A stretch of 64,000 bases of DNA, taken from the NCBI GenBank assembly GCA_964501725.1, contig CAZCTO010000014.1, forward strand, positions 4,208-68,207. Direction: 5' to 3'. The position numbers and the translations under genes were made by a program. The notes below the pieces were generated by a model that did not search any database, was not told where the DNA came from, and saw only the letters and a list, made by a program, of their open reading frames with translations. Shown here piece after piece: positions 34,357 through 42,900 of the stretch; position 1 is the first letter of the stretch, and each line of letters begins with the position of its first letter. The stretch comes from CAZCTO01 sp964501725. Lineage in GTDB: Bacteria; Bacillota; Clostridia; Saccharofermentanales; Saccharofermentanaceae.

Positions 34357-35503
34357 TATGCTCCTTAAGTAATCCGTACTGAGCGGATACACGCGCTAAT
34401 GCCTCGCTTGTCAAACCAACTTCTTCTTCAGTTGTAAACCTTGAAAAACTTATACGAACGGCAGCTTTTGCAATTGTCCTGTCAACACCCATTGATAATA
34501 GTACATGACTTATCTTTTTTGATTTTGAAGCACATGCTGAAACAGTTGAAATAAAGATATCGCTCTGCTCCAATGCGTGCAGAAGAGTTTCAGGCTCAAT
34601 AGATGCAAGAGAAAAATTCAGAATGAAAGGACATGAATCTGATGGTGAATTAACTGCCGCGTGCAAACGTACGAGGTTATCCCTGAGAATTTGATTGCAC
34701 TTCAATATGCGTTCATATGAATATGCCATTTTTTCATAAGCTTTGTCTATCGCCAGCGACAGCGAGGCTGCCAGATAAGGGCTCTCCGTCCCTGAGCGCA
34801 ATCCGCGTTGCTGACCACCGCCGATAAGAAGCGGTGCGACCCGGTTGCCGCTGCGTACATACAACATTCCGATTCCTTTGACACAATGAATTTTATGTCC
34901 GGAAAATGATGCGAAATCAATATCCCAATTCGTTAATTGAAGCGGAATTTTGCCAAGTGACTGGACGCAGTCCAGATGAATTTTGGTCTTTGAATTCATG
35001 CTGTTGCGTATTTGTGAAATTTCAGAAATCGGCAAGACAGCCCCGGTTTCATTATTGACATGCGTAAGAGTAATCAGTGTCGTGTCGTTACGAATTTCCC
35101 GTTTCAGAATCTCCAGATCCGGAACTCCGTCTGAATTTACCGGTATATAAGAAACAACATATCCTCTGTTTTCAAGGTATTTCAATACTTCGAGCGTCGC
35201 CTTATGCTCTGTTCCTGTCGAAATTATATGTTTACCCGAGTGCGGATTTGCTTCAAGGTAGCCACGTATTGCAGTATTAATTGACTCTGTTCCGCCGGAT
35301 GTAAAATATATCTCAAGAGGTTTGATTTGAAGCCTGTCTGAAATCTCTTTACGCGCGCCGGAAATAATATCTTCCGCAATTCGCCCAAGCTTATGAAGTG
35401 ATCCGGGATTTCCAAAGCGATTGTTATCCGATAGTTCGCGATTAATTAAATCTATTACTTCCGGTAATGGCTGGGTAGTCGCACTGTTATCTAAATATAT
35501 CAG
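34349..35503 (-). CDS. Cysteine desulfurase paired with ThiI, apparent CTG start
   Basis: A second PLP cysteine desulfurase, probably the sulfur donor for the adjacent ThiI, like NifZ of Bacillus subtilis. A TTG at 35185 is the first standard start codon, but the same frame runs open further upstream and encodes the missing N-terminus: IYLDNSATTQP, GNPGSLHKLG, EIYFTSGGTESIN and GTEHKATLE. The only good start is CTG at 35503, seven bases after AGGGGG, giving the family N-terminus (M)IYLDNSATT and 384 residues, the usual length. PLP Lys is K204 (SFSGHKIH) and the catalytic Cys is C324 (SACASKSKK). An in-frame TAA (the purB stop) lies just upstream, so no ATG, GTG or TTG is available there. Confidence 0.88.
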   Translation of the reverse strand: MIYLDNSATTQPLPEVIDLINRELSDNNRFGNPGSLHKLGRIAEDIISGARKEISDRLQIKPLEIYFTSGGTESINTAIRGYLEANPHSGKHIISTGTEHKATLEVLKYLENRGYVVSYIPVNSDGVPDLEILKREIRNDTTLITLTHVNNETGAVLPISEISQIRNSMNSKTKIHLDCVQSLGKIPLQLTNWDIDFASFSGHKIHCVKGIGMLYVRSGNRVAPLLIGGGQQRGLRSGTESPYLAASLSLAIDKAYEKMAYSYERILKCNQILRDNLVRLHAAVNSPSDSCPFILNFSLASIEPETLLHALEQSDIFISTVSACASKSKKISHVLLSMGVDRTIAKAAVRISFSRFTTEEEVGLTSEALARVSAQYGLLKEHNG

Positions 35504-35515
35504 TTCGATGCCCCC

Positions 35516-36949
35516 TTACACGATCAGTTCAGGAGTATCATTTCCCAAATCACCTGCATACTTAACCAGAACAGGTGCAACAAAGTCCTCAATAAATGCA
35601 TCCACTTGTTCAGGGCATCTGCCGATATATTTGATAGGATCCAACAGATCATTTAACGAATCAATATCTAACGAGAAAGACGGATCTTCAGCAATTCTAT
35701 TCAGAAGATCGTTTTCTTTTCCTTCCTGCTTTACGGACAAACCAGCCGCCATAGAATGCCGTCTGATTCTCTCATGCAGATCCTGTCTGTCTCCTCCGCG
35801 GGAAACAGCCTCCATCAAAATATTCTCAGTAGCCATAAATGGAAGTTCCGCCATGACTCTGTTGCGGATCATTTGCGGATATACGACTAACCCGGAAGAA
35901 ACATTCAGATAAATGATCAAAATAGCATCAATACAAAGAAATGCTTCAGGTACACATATGCGTTTGTTCGCTGAATCATCCAAAGTACGTTCAAACCATT
36001 GCGCTGAAGCCGTCATCGCCGTATTAGCGGAATCAGCAATAACATACCTGGACAGAGAGGCAATCCGTTCGGAGCGCATTGGATTGCGCTTGTAAGCCAT
36101 TGCGGATGAACCAATTTGGCTCTCTTCAAAAGGCTCTTCTATCTCCTTTAAACTCTGAAGGAGTCGAATATCATTGCTGAATTTATATGCACTCTGGGCA
36201 ATCGATGATAAAACACTCAGTATGCGCGCGTCTACTTTTCTTGAATAGGTTTGCCCGCTGACCGGATAAACATCCGAAAACCCCATCTTCAATGCAATCT
36301 GCTGATCAAGCTCCACTACTTTCTTATGATCTCCTTCAAAAAGACTCAGAAAGCTGGCTTGTGTTCCTGTAGTTCCTTTGCACCCGAGTAATTTAAGGCT
36401 GCCAATAATTTGACTTAACTCTTCAATATCAAAAAGTAAATCTTGAATCCAAAGCGATGCGCGTTTCCCTACCGTCACTAGTTGTGCAGGTTGAAAGTGA
36501 GTAAACCCAAGTGTGGGCAAAGATTTATATTTTGCGGCAAACGACGATAGCGCAGAAACCACACGAACAAGCCTTTTTCTAATCAGAAGCAACGCATCGC
36601 GCATGATGATAAGATCGGTGTTATCGCCAACATAGCAAGAAGTTGCACCGAGATGGATAATCGGTTTTGCTTTGGGGCACTGACCGGCAAAAGCATGAAC
36701 ATGCGCCATTACATCATGACGGACGATCCGTTCCTCACGTTCCGCTGTCTCATAATCAATATCGTCAGCATGAAGCTTCATCTCATCAACTTGATCGCGC
36801 GTAATGGGCAGTCCCAGTTCCAATTGAGTTTCGGCAAGAGCCACCCATAATTTGCGCCAAGTTCTGAACTTCATGTCCGGCGAAAACAAATAGAGCATTT
36901 CCTTGCTCGCGTATCTTGAGCCTAAAGGACTCTCATACTTATCTCTCAT
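35516..36949 (-). CDS. purB: Adenylosuccinate lyase PurB
   Basis: Cleaves adenylosuccinate to AMP and SAICAR to AICAR in purine synthesis. The superfamily signature is SSAMAYKRNPMRSERIAS; HDVMAHVHAF and HLGATSCYVGDNTD supply the other catalytic regions. At 477 residues it matches the longer PurB branch. GGGGG lies seven bases before the ATG, which overlaps the upstream aminotransferase stop as TGATG. The upstream enzyme may supply or use aspartate, which is inference. Confidence 0.95.
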   Translation of the reverse strand: MRDKYESPLGSRYASKEMLYLFSPDMKFRTWRKLWVALAETQLELGLPITRDQVDEMKLHADDIDYETAEREERIVRHDVMAHVHAFAGQCPKAKPIIHLGATSCYVGDNTDLIIMRDALLLIRKRLVRVVSALSSFAAKYKSLPTLGFTHFQPAQLVTVGKRASLWIQDLLFDIEELSQIIGSLKLLGCKGTTGTQASFLSLFEGDHKKVVELDQQIALKMGFSDVYPVSGQTYSRKVDARILSVLSSIAQSAYKFSNDIRLLQSLKEIEEPFEESQIGSSAMAYKRNPMRSERIASLSRYVIADSANTAMTASAQWFERTLDDSANKRICVPEAFLCIDAILIIYLNVSSGLVVYPQMIRNRVMAELPFMATENILMEAVSRGGDRQDLHERIRRHSMAAGLSVKQEGKENDLLNRIAEDPSFSLDIDSLNDLLDPIKYIGRCPEQVDAFIEDFVAPVLVKYAGDLGNDTPELIV

Positions 36950-38235
36950 CAGAATTCCCCCAATAATTTCTCCACTGCTGATAGTTTAGCACAGACACAA
37001 AGGACAGCAACAGCTTTTTTAACATCATCCAGGCATGGATAGGAGGGCGCTATTCGAATATTGGAGTCATCCGGATCAATTCCGTATGGATATGTTGCGC
37101 CGGCAGGCGTAAACAATACTCCTGCGGATCGTGCAAGTGATACCACCCTTTTCGCGGTTCCGTTCATAACAAACAGACTGATAAAATATCCTCCGAGCGG
37201 ATTATTCCAGCGCGCAATACCGGTTCCGTCAAGTTCCTCCGATAAAATCGTTTGTGCTGCAACAAATTTGGGCTGAAGTAATTTTGCTTGAGCTTCCATT
37301 ACTAGTCTGAGAGCATTGCTGTCCGGAAGATATCTTGCATGACGAAGCTGGTTCATCTTATCCGGACCAATAGACTGAATGACCAAAATCTTCTCGGTAC
37401 GTTCGATATTTTCGAGATTTGCGGCAAGACACGCAATTCCTGCACCGGAGTAAGTGATTTTAGAAGTTGAAGCAAATTCATAGAAACGGTTAGGATTGCC
37501 TTTCATGTCAGCAAGTGACAATATATCCGGGATGCTCGCTTTTTTATCATTATATAAATGGTGAACAGCATATGCATTGTCCCAAAAAATTCGAAAATCA
37601 GGGGCGGCTGTTTTCATTGAGGCCAGTCGACTGCAAACTGATTCCGAATAGACATAACCGTCGGGATTGCTGTACTGAGGAAGACACCACATTCCTTTAA
37701 CAGAAGGGTCGGCAGCGACTATTCTCTCTACTTCATCCATATCCGGGCCATCCGAATTCATGCGAACGGGAATCATCTTAAATCCGAGTGTTTGAGTAAT
37801 CGAAAAGTGACGGTCATAACCCGGTACCGGACAAATCCACTTGCGATCATTTTCAAGAAGCCATGGGCGTTCCGATTCAATTTCGCCGAATACCATTGAT
37901 CTCATCAATGTGTCAAACATCATCGACAGACTTGAATTATTTCCGGCAACAACCAACTCAGCCTTGGTCCCGAGAATATCAGCAAAGAACTCGCGGATTT
38001 CCATTATTCCGAAGGGCACTCCGTAATTTCTGCAATCAGCGCCGTCCTTCGAAAAGACGTCTCCGGACTTAATTATATTCAATATTGGCGCACCCAGATC
38101 GAGCTGTTCCTGACTCGGCTTGCCCCGCGTCATATCCAGAGAAAGTTTCATCGAAAGAATATCATTGTATTGAGTCAACAGTGCTTCTTTCAAACTTTTC
38201 AGCGCTTCCCGATCCATTTGGTCGTATGGCAACAT
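36949..38235 (-). CDS. PLP-dependent aminotransferase, aspartate aminotransferase/MocR-like type
   Basis: A fold-type I aminotransferase of the group often annotated as MocR-like alanine-glyoxylate or aspartate aminotransferase. It has LDMTRGKPSQEQLDLG, a substrate-binding YSNPDGY, WDNAYAVHHLY with the PLP Asp/Tyr, and the PLP lysine in FASTSKITYSGAG. It lacks a winged-helix DNA-binding domain, so it is an enzyme rather than a regulator. The ATG at 38235 has AGGAGG about eight bases upstream; I dropped a longer frame. At 428 residues it is full length. Confidence 0.88.
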   Translation of the reverse strand: MLPYDQMDREALKSLKEALLTQYNDILSMKLSLDMTRGKPSQEQLDLGAPILNIIKSGDVFSKDGADCRNYGVPFGIMEIREFFADILGTKAELVVAGNNSSLSMMFDTLMRSMVFGEIESERPWLLENDRKWICPVPGYDRHFSITQTLGFKMIPVRMNSDGPDMDEVERIVAADPSVKGMWCLPQYSNPDGYVYSESVCSRLASMKTAAPDFRIFWDNAYAVHHLYNDKKASIPDILSLADMKGNPNRFYEFASTSKITYSGAGIACLAANLENIERTEKILVIQSIGPDKMNQLRHARYLPDSNALRLVMEAQAKLLQPKFVAAQTILSEELDGTGIARWNNPLGGYFISLFVMNGTAKRVVSLARSAGVLFTPAGATYPYGIDPDDSNIRIAPSYPCLDDVKKAVAVLCVCAKLSAVEKLLGEF

Positions 38236-38274
38236 AAGAGATCCTCCTGAAAATGGTTTTCTTTGTAAAAGAAA

Positions 38275-38302
38275 TTGCATCATCATGATCTTGCATCATG
38301 AT
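38275..38302. repeat. Imperfect 16-base tandem repeat in the aminotransferase leader
   Basis: TTGCATCAT recurs at 38275 and 38291, each followed by a variant ATGAT, giving two units of a 16-base period between promoter and ribosome site. Each unit also contains the symmetric ATCATGAT. It could be an operator or an mRNA structure. Confidence 0.45.
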
Positions 38303-38329
38303 TCGAATTATATCAAGTATTATCGCGAC

Positions 38330-38359
38330 ATTATAGCTCATTATGACGGGAATAAACAA
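38330..38359 (-). promoter_or_regulatory. Promoter of the aminotransferase-purB-desulfurase-thiI unit
   Basis: On the minus strand TTGTTT (38359-38354), 18 bases, TATAAT (38335-38330). A second TATAAT at 38312-38307 may be an alternative. Confidence 0.5.
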
Positions 38360-38369
38360 CATTCTTGCA

Positions 38370-38750
38370 TTAAAATGACAAAATATCAATTTTAACAACC
38401 GTACCATCGGAATTATGCGTAACACATCCTGCCAAAAAGCGAATATCATAATTCTCTAAACCATACTGTGCTATTAATCTGGATGTTGTCGAGTATATTT
38501 TCTTTCTCTTCAATCCGTTAATCGCTGACTCCGGGCCTCCGAAACAGTTATTCAGATGTCTTGACTTCACTTCAACGACATAAACGGTATCATCTTTAAT
38601 AAATACAAGATCTAACTCGCCGATCCGATGAACAAAGTAGTTTCTGGCAATTTCACGATAGCCTTTCAAAATAAATAGCTTACGCACCGCATTTTCGGAT
38701 GCTTTTCCGACTCGAAGCGAGTTCAGTTTATTATTCATATATGTATCCAT
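38370..38750 (-). CDS. YraN-like endonuclease-fold protein (UPF0102)
   Basis: A small conserved protein of the YraN/UPF0102 family with a restriction-endonuclease-like fold and unknown physiological role. The motif set is NYFVHRIGELDLVFIKDD and VYVVEVKSR, giving the E-D-ExK arrangement of this fold. It sits next to rnhB, its usual neighbour. The start is uncertain because no clear ribosome site exists; an ATG four codons on (38738) is equally plausible. At 126 residues it is normal. Confidence 0.88.
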   Translation of the reverse strand: MDTYMNNKLNSLRVGKASENAVRKLFILKGYREIARNYFVHRIGELDLVFIKDDTVYVVEVKSRHLNNCFGGPESAINGLKRKKIYSTTSRLIAQYGLENYDIRFLAGCVTHNSDGTVVKIDILSF

Positions 38751-38787
38751 GATATTAATATTCGCAGATCACATAGCTTCACACTTC

Positions 38788-39453
38788 TTAAATAGCGACA
38801 ATTGAACTATAATCCGACATCACCCGAAAAAAGCTCTTAAGAAATGATCGGCGATGAATGGAGCATGCCCCCAAAGATCTCAAAGCAGCATAATGTTGAG
38901 CCGTTCCATAACCTTTATGCTGCGAAAAACCATAACCCGGAAAAACAGCATCATAATCGCACATTATTCGGTCACGAAATACTTTAGCCAGAATGGAAGC
39001 AGCGGCGATTGAATTGGACAGCGCGTCGCCCTTTATAATCGGTTTGCATGGCATCGGAATTTGCTTTAAGTCAACTGCGTCAACAAGCACAATATCCGGC
39101 GTAATATGAAGATCAGATACACACTGAATCATGGCTTTTTTGGTCGCCTCAAGGACATTAATTTGATCAATAATTGACGGTTCAATTCGTACCATTGAAA
39201 AAGAAATCGCGTGTAAAATAATATCTTCAAAAAGCACTTCTCTTTTCTGTGCGGAAAGTTTCTTTGAATCATCCAAACCCAGAATCATATAGTCATCCGG
39301 CAAAATACACGCAGCGGCTACAACCGGGCCGGCCAACGGTCCGCGCCCCGCTTCATCAATTCCGGCAATTCTCATGAATCCCGAACTTCTGGCTTCGTCT
39401 TCGAATTGAGACATTTTTACATACTTTTCGATCAGTCGTTCTTCACGATTCAT
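38788..39453 (-). CDS. rnhB: Ribonuclease HII RnhB
   Basis: Cuts RNA in RNA-DNA hybrids and at single ribonucleotides in DNA. The active-site motif GIDEAGRGPLAGPVV supplies the first Asp and Glu, DLKQIPMPCKPIIKGDALS and VFRDRIM the later region. At 221 residues it is normal. AGGGTG precedes the ATG. A type 1 RNase H is encoded separately at 61.3 kb. Confidence 0.96.
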   Translation of the reverse strand: MNREERLIEKYVKMSQFEDEARSSGFMRIAGIDEAGRGPLAGPVVAAACILPDDYMILGLDDSKKLSAQKREVLFEDIILHAISFSMVRIEPSIIDQINVLEATKKAMIQCVSDLHITPDIVLVDAVDLKQIPMPCKPIIKGDALSNSIAAASILAKVFRDRIMCDYDAVFPGYGFSQHKGYGTAQHYAALRSLGACSIHRRSFLKSFFRVMSDYSSIVAI

Positions 39454-39476
39454 TAATTTACACCCTGCCGCCGCAC

Positions 39477-40361
39477 CTAAGCATGTATCTGTTTATCAAG
39501 AACCTTTTCGAGCGAAATCCTTCCGATCCTTCCGCTTCTGAAATCATCCAGAAACAGTGCCGCGAATCGTTCTTCATCTACTCTGCCGCCGGAAAGGACG
39601 CAACCTTTTGCACGCGCCGCATCTAAAAACCGGTCGTATTGATTCTGCGCATTGCTCATATCAGATTCAGGCGGGATTCCGTACCTTTGACTGATATAGT
39701 CCGGGTAAAGCAACTGAATCATTGTTATGCCGTCAAGTGATACGGATACAGAATCAGTTACCTGTGTTTTTATTGCTCCGGTAAGCGCAAGGCATAACTT
39801 ATTTCTATTCGTTCCCAGATTGGGCCACAAAACACCGGGCATATCCATGAGTTCCAAATTCGCGTCTGATTTTGCCCACTGAAAACCTCTTGTCACACCC
39901 GGGCGGTCCCCTGTAATCGCAATTTTGCGGTTACACATGGCATTGATCAGTGTTGATTTGCCTGAATTAGGAATTCCGACCACCATTGCCCGAACCGGTC
40001 TGCCGATTCTGCCCTTATTTCTAGCTCGTTCCAAAATATCGGCACACAACTTCTCGGATAAATTGCGAATTTGAACAAGTCCCTTTTTGTGGATTGAATC
40101 GATCGCAACAGCCGGAACACCCGACTTATCAAACTCGTTAATCCACTTCTTTGTTTCAACGTCATCCGCAAGATCCGCTTTGTTGAGTACAATAATTCTG
40201 CGTTTGTTGCGGATAATGCGATTAAGCTCCGGATTTCTGCTGGATATCGGTATGCGCGAATCACAAGTCTCAAAAACAATATCAACGAGTTTAAGGCGAT
40301 CAGACAGTTCGTCGAGCGCTTTTTTCATATGACCCGGAAACCAGTTGATCTCAACACTCAT
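39477..40361 (-). CDS. rbgA: Ribosome biogenesis GTPase RbgA (YlqF)
   Basis: Needed for late 50S assembly. It is a circularly permuted GTPase: G4 NKAD at 60-63, then G1 GIPNSGKS at 129-136 and G3 DMPG at 173-176, followed by a C-terminal helical ribosome-binding domain. The family start INWFPGHMKKAL is at 5-16. The ATG at 40361 has GGAGG seven bases upstream; the longer frame is not conserved. Gene order rplS-rbgA-rnhB is a Bacillota hallmark. A terminator lies between it and rplS. Confidence 0.96.
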   Translation of the reverse strand: MSVEINWFPGHMKKALDELSDRLKLVDIVFETCDSRIPISSRNPELNRIIRNKRRIIVLNKADLADDVETKKWINEFDKSGVPAVAIDSIHKKGLVQIRNLSEKLCADILERARNKGRIGRPVRAMVVGIPNSGKSTLINAMCNRKIAITGDRPGVTRGFQWAKSDANLELMDMPGVLWPNLGTNRNKLCLALTGAIKTQVTDSVSVSLDGITMIQLLYPDYISQRYGIPPESDMSNAQNQYDRFLDAARAKGCVLSGGRVDEERFAALFLDDFRSGRIGRISLEKVLDKQIHA

Positions 40362-40400
40362 TGAATCACCTCCGCACTTACAATAATAACAGAAGAGAGC

Positions 40401-40438
40401 AAAAAAACTGCCCGGCAACAAGATTTGCTACCGGGCAG
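40401..40438 (-). terminator. Terminator after rplS
   Basis: On the minus strand CTGCCCGG (40438-40431) pairs with CCGGGCAG (40415-40408) around a 15-base loop, followed by seven T. It ends the ylxM-to-rplS transcript, at least partly. Confidence 0.88.
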
Positions 40439-40457
40439 AACTTCCAAACGAATTGAA

Positions 40458-40811
40458 TTAACCGCGCTTAACGAGTTTCTCGGTGATCTTCGCCGCTTTA
40501 CCGACACGATCACGTAAGTAATAAAGCTTAGCTCTTCTGACTTTACCCTTACGGACAATTTCAATTTTCTCAATCTTAGGAGAATGAACAGGCAATATTC
40601 TTTCTACTCCGACACCATAGGTAACTCTTCTTACTGTGATTGACTCAGACAGACCGCCGCCTTTACGAGCGATTACATATCCTTCGAAAATCTGTACGCG
40701 TTCTCTGGCGCCTTCTTTAATCTTCAGAAACACTTTGACATAATCACCGACGTCAACTTCGGGATAGCTGTTTCGCAGATTGTCCTGTTCGACTGCTTTC
40801 ACTAAATCCAT
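40458..40811 (-). CDS. rplS: 50S ribosomal protein L19
   Basis: L19 sits at the 30S-50S interface. The sequence is canonical throughout, including VKVFLKIKEGARERVQ, FEGYVIARKGGG and TVRRVTYGVGVER, with the basic RRAKLYYLRDR tail. At 117 residues it is normal. AGGAGG precedes the ATG. Confidence 0.98.
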   Translation of the reverse strand: MDLVKAVEQDNLRNSYPEVDVGDYVKVFLKIKEGARERVQIFEGYVIARKGGGLSESITVRRVTYGVGVERILPVHSPKIEKIEIVRKGKVRRAKLYYLRDRVGKAAKITEKLVKRG

Positions 40812-40883
40812 TATATGTTCCTCCTCTTCCGATAGATGTTCATGCCAGGATATGACAGCGGACCATCCCTTATAGCCTATAGA

Positions 40884-40912
40884 AGTTTATCACAGCGTTA
40901 ATGCTCACGCAA
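40884..40912 (-). promoter_or_regulatory. Possible internal promoter and leader of rplS
   Basis: On the minus strand TTGCGT (40912-40907), 17 bases, TAAACT (40889-40884) with a TG one base before the -10. It would give rplS a leader of about 65 bases. A ribosomal-protein leader structure is known for L19 in some Bacillota; I cannot confirm one here. Confidence 0.4.
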
Positions 40913-40945
40913 GTAGTAAATATTTGCTCGCTCCGGCAAAGGATA

Positions 40946-41713
40946 TCACTCTTGTGTCGGATTCAAAAAATCATTTGTCTTCTCGTTTCTGTCCCGATCT
41001 AAAAGATATTCCCATTCTTTGTTTGAGAGAGAAAGATGATTTAATAAATCCGGTCTTCTTTTCCAGGTTTCATAGAGGCCTTCCATGTGCCGCCATTCAT
41101 TAATTCTGGCATGGTGCCCCTGTCTGAGGACTTCCGGGACAATAGCTCCGTGCCAGCTTTCCGGTTTGGTATACTGAGCAGATTCGAGTATTCCGTTCAT
41201 GTGTGATTCATTCTCGTATGCTGACGAATCCGGAAGCACTCCGGATATCAATCTGGAGACAGCGTCAATAACAATACATGCGGCCGCTTCTCCGCCTGTA
41301 AGAACATAATCACCGATCGATATATCCTCATCTGCTATTTCATCAATGACTCTCTGATCCACACCCTCATAATGACCGCACAGCAGAATGATATGCCCAT
41401 GCTGACTTAGCTCAATTGCTTTTTTCTGGTTAAACAGTTTTCCCTTGGGAGATAAGTAAATCGTATGCGTTTTTTCAGGTGAATTTTGCTTTGCAGCGCT
41501 CCACGCCTGATACACCGGTTCACACATCATCAGCATGCCTTTGCCGCCGCCGTACAAACGGTCATCCACTTTACCAAAAGAATTTCCTGCGTAATCCCGT
41601 ATATCGATTGCTTCCAAAGTAATAAATCCGCTATTGCACGCCCGACCAATAATACTGGTCATAAGAAAATTGCGAACTTGATCGGGAAACAACGTAAGTA
41701 CCGAAAATATCAT
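40946..41713 (-). CDS. trmD: tRNA (guanine-N1)-methyltransferase TrmD
   Basis: Methylates G37 of tRNAs to prevent frameshifting. The SPOUT knot is seen in LLCGHYEGVDQRV and SIGDYVLTGGEAA; DRLYGGGKGMLMMCEP is the other signature. At 255 residues it is normal. GGAGG lies about seven bases before the ATG. Confidence 0.97.
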   Translation of the reverse strand: MIFSVLTLFPDQVRNFLMTSIIGRACNSGFITLEAIDIRDYAGNSFGKVDDRLYGGGKGMLMMCEPVYQAWSAAKQNSPEKTHTIYLSPKGKLFNQKKAIELSQHGHIILLCGHYEGVDQRVIDEIADEDISIGDYVLTGGEAAACIVIDAVSRLISGVLPDSSAYENESHMNGILESAQYTKPESWHGAIVPEVLRQGHHARINEWRHMEGLYETWKRRPDLLNHLSLSNKEWEYLLDRDRNEKTNDFLNPTQE

Positions 41714-41734
41714 GATTTCGCCTCCAAAAGGAAA

Positions 41735-42262
41735 CTACGATTCATAAATGTCGTACAGTCCGTCCGGTAAGATCACATTCATTTTCTGACTCTTCAAATC
41801 AACATCCTTCACCACTGTTTTCAGAAAAGGGATCAACAGATCTGCTTTGTTTTCTCGTGAGACAACAATGATGTCACTTCCGGTAGATTGGATGATCTCG
41901 GAAATTACACCAAGTTGTCCTTTCTGGTGGTCAATGACTGTAATTCCTTCCAAGTCAGCGATGAAATATCGGCCATCCGACAGACTTGCCGCTTTGGATC
42001 TTTCAACTGCAAGGAAACATCCGGAGAGTTTTCTGGCCTCATCGCGATCAGTCAAATCCATAATCGCACAAATTACCATATTGTTCTGTAACCGAGCCGA
42101 ATTGAATTGAACATCACGTAGTTTTTTCTCTTTATCCGAAAGCAGGACAGCATTTTTTAAATCAATAAAACGGCGTGCATCATCCGTCAACGGAAGTATT
42201 TTTACTTCCCCGCGAATACCATGCACGCCGACTATTTTTCCGACTATCAGAAACTCTTTCAT
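41735..42262 (-). CDS. rimM: 16S rRNA processing protein RimM
   Basis: Binds S19 and assists maturation of the 30S head. The N-terminal RimM domain begins VGKIVGVHGIRGEVKI; the C-terminal PRC-barrel region includes YFIADLEGITV and DLLIPFLKTVV. At 175 residues it is normal. The ATG overlaps the khpA stop as ATGA. Confidence 0.96.
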   Translation of the reverse strand: MKEFLIVGKIVGVHGIRGEVKILPLTDDARRFIDLKNAVLLSDKEKKLRDVQFNSARLQNNMVICAIMDLTDRDEARKLSGCFLAVERSKAASLSDGRYFIADLEGITVIDHQKGQLGVISEIIQSTGSDIIVVSRENKADLLIPFLKTVVKDVDLKSQKMNVILPDGLYDIYES

Positions 42263-42489
42263 CCGATGATATCTACAATGACACGCTTCCCCTCACGGAG
42301 ATATTTTGCCTTCATGATGGTACGAATGGCCTGAGCTCTTCTTCCGCCCTTACCGATTACTTTTCCCATGTCTTCGGGAGCTACGGACAATTCGAGAATA
42401 ACCGTATTGCCTCTTTCGCTGTGCGTCACGGAAACATCTTCCGGCTTTGTTACGAGTGCTTTTGCTATCGATTCCAACAATTCATTCAT
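42259..42489 (-). CDS. khpA: KH-domain RNA-binding protein KhpA (YlqC)
   Basis: A small single KH-domain protein that binds RNA, usually with KhpB. The KH GxxG loop is GKVIGKGGRRAQAIRTI. From the ATG at 42489 (MNELLESIAKAL) the product has 76 residues, the family length. No ribosome site lies before this ATG. A strong AGGAGG abuts an ATG at 42525, which would give a 12-residue extension, so the true start is uncertain. It lies between rpsP and rimM, the usual place. Confidence 0.88.
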   Translation of the reverse strand: MNELLESIAKALVTKPEDVSVTHSERGNTVILELSVAPEDMGKVIGKGGRRAQAIRTIMKAKYLREGKRVIVDIIG

Positions 42490-42561
42490 GTACTGTTTGC
42501 AGGGGATCCCAAAGGGCTCCTGCATTCCTCCTCTCGATATGCACTTATGAATCAAAAGTAA

Positions 42562-42807
42562 TTACTGAATTGCTCCTGATCTCTTAAGCAGTGCCCGTAC
42601 GGTATCCGTCGGCTGAGCACCATTCTTCATCCACTTCTGTGCTGCCTCATTGTCAATTTTGATTTCTTGCGGATCCGTAAGCGGATTATAAGTTCCGATC
42701 TCTTCAATGAATCTTCCGTCTCTGGGAAAACGCGAATCCGCGACAACCACACGGTAGAAAGGAGCCTTCTTCGCACCCATTCTCTTAAGTCTAATTTTAA
42801 CTGCCAT
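42562..42807 (-). CDS. rpsP: 30S ribosomal protein S16
   Basis: A canonical S16: MAVKIRLKRMGAKKAPFYR, VVADSRFPRDGRFIE and GTYNPLTDP. At 81 residues it is complete. GGGAGG precedes the ATG. Confidence 0.98.
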   Translation of the reverse strand: MAVKIRLKRMGAKKAPFYRVVVADSRFPRDGRFIEEIGTYNPLTDPQEIKIDNEAAQKWMKNGAQPTDTVRALLKRSGAIQ

Positions 42808-42900
42808 CTTTTTTCCTCCCGGCTATCAGCCTGATATTTATCTTCACGCATGAATCTGCGTAAAAAACTGTTTATTCGAAAAGACCAACGCTATCTTATC

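Noticed and set aside
42840..42870. Hairpin ACGCA/TGCGT next to six A between ffh and rpsP as a terminator
   Set aside because: The A/T run lies upstream of the hairpin in the direction of transcription, so it lacks the 3' U-tract; the genes are expected to be cotranscribed.
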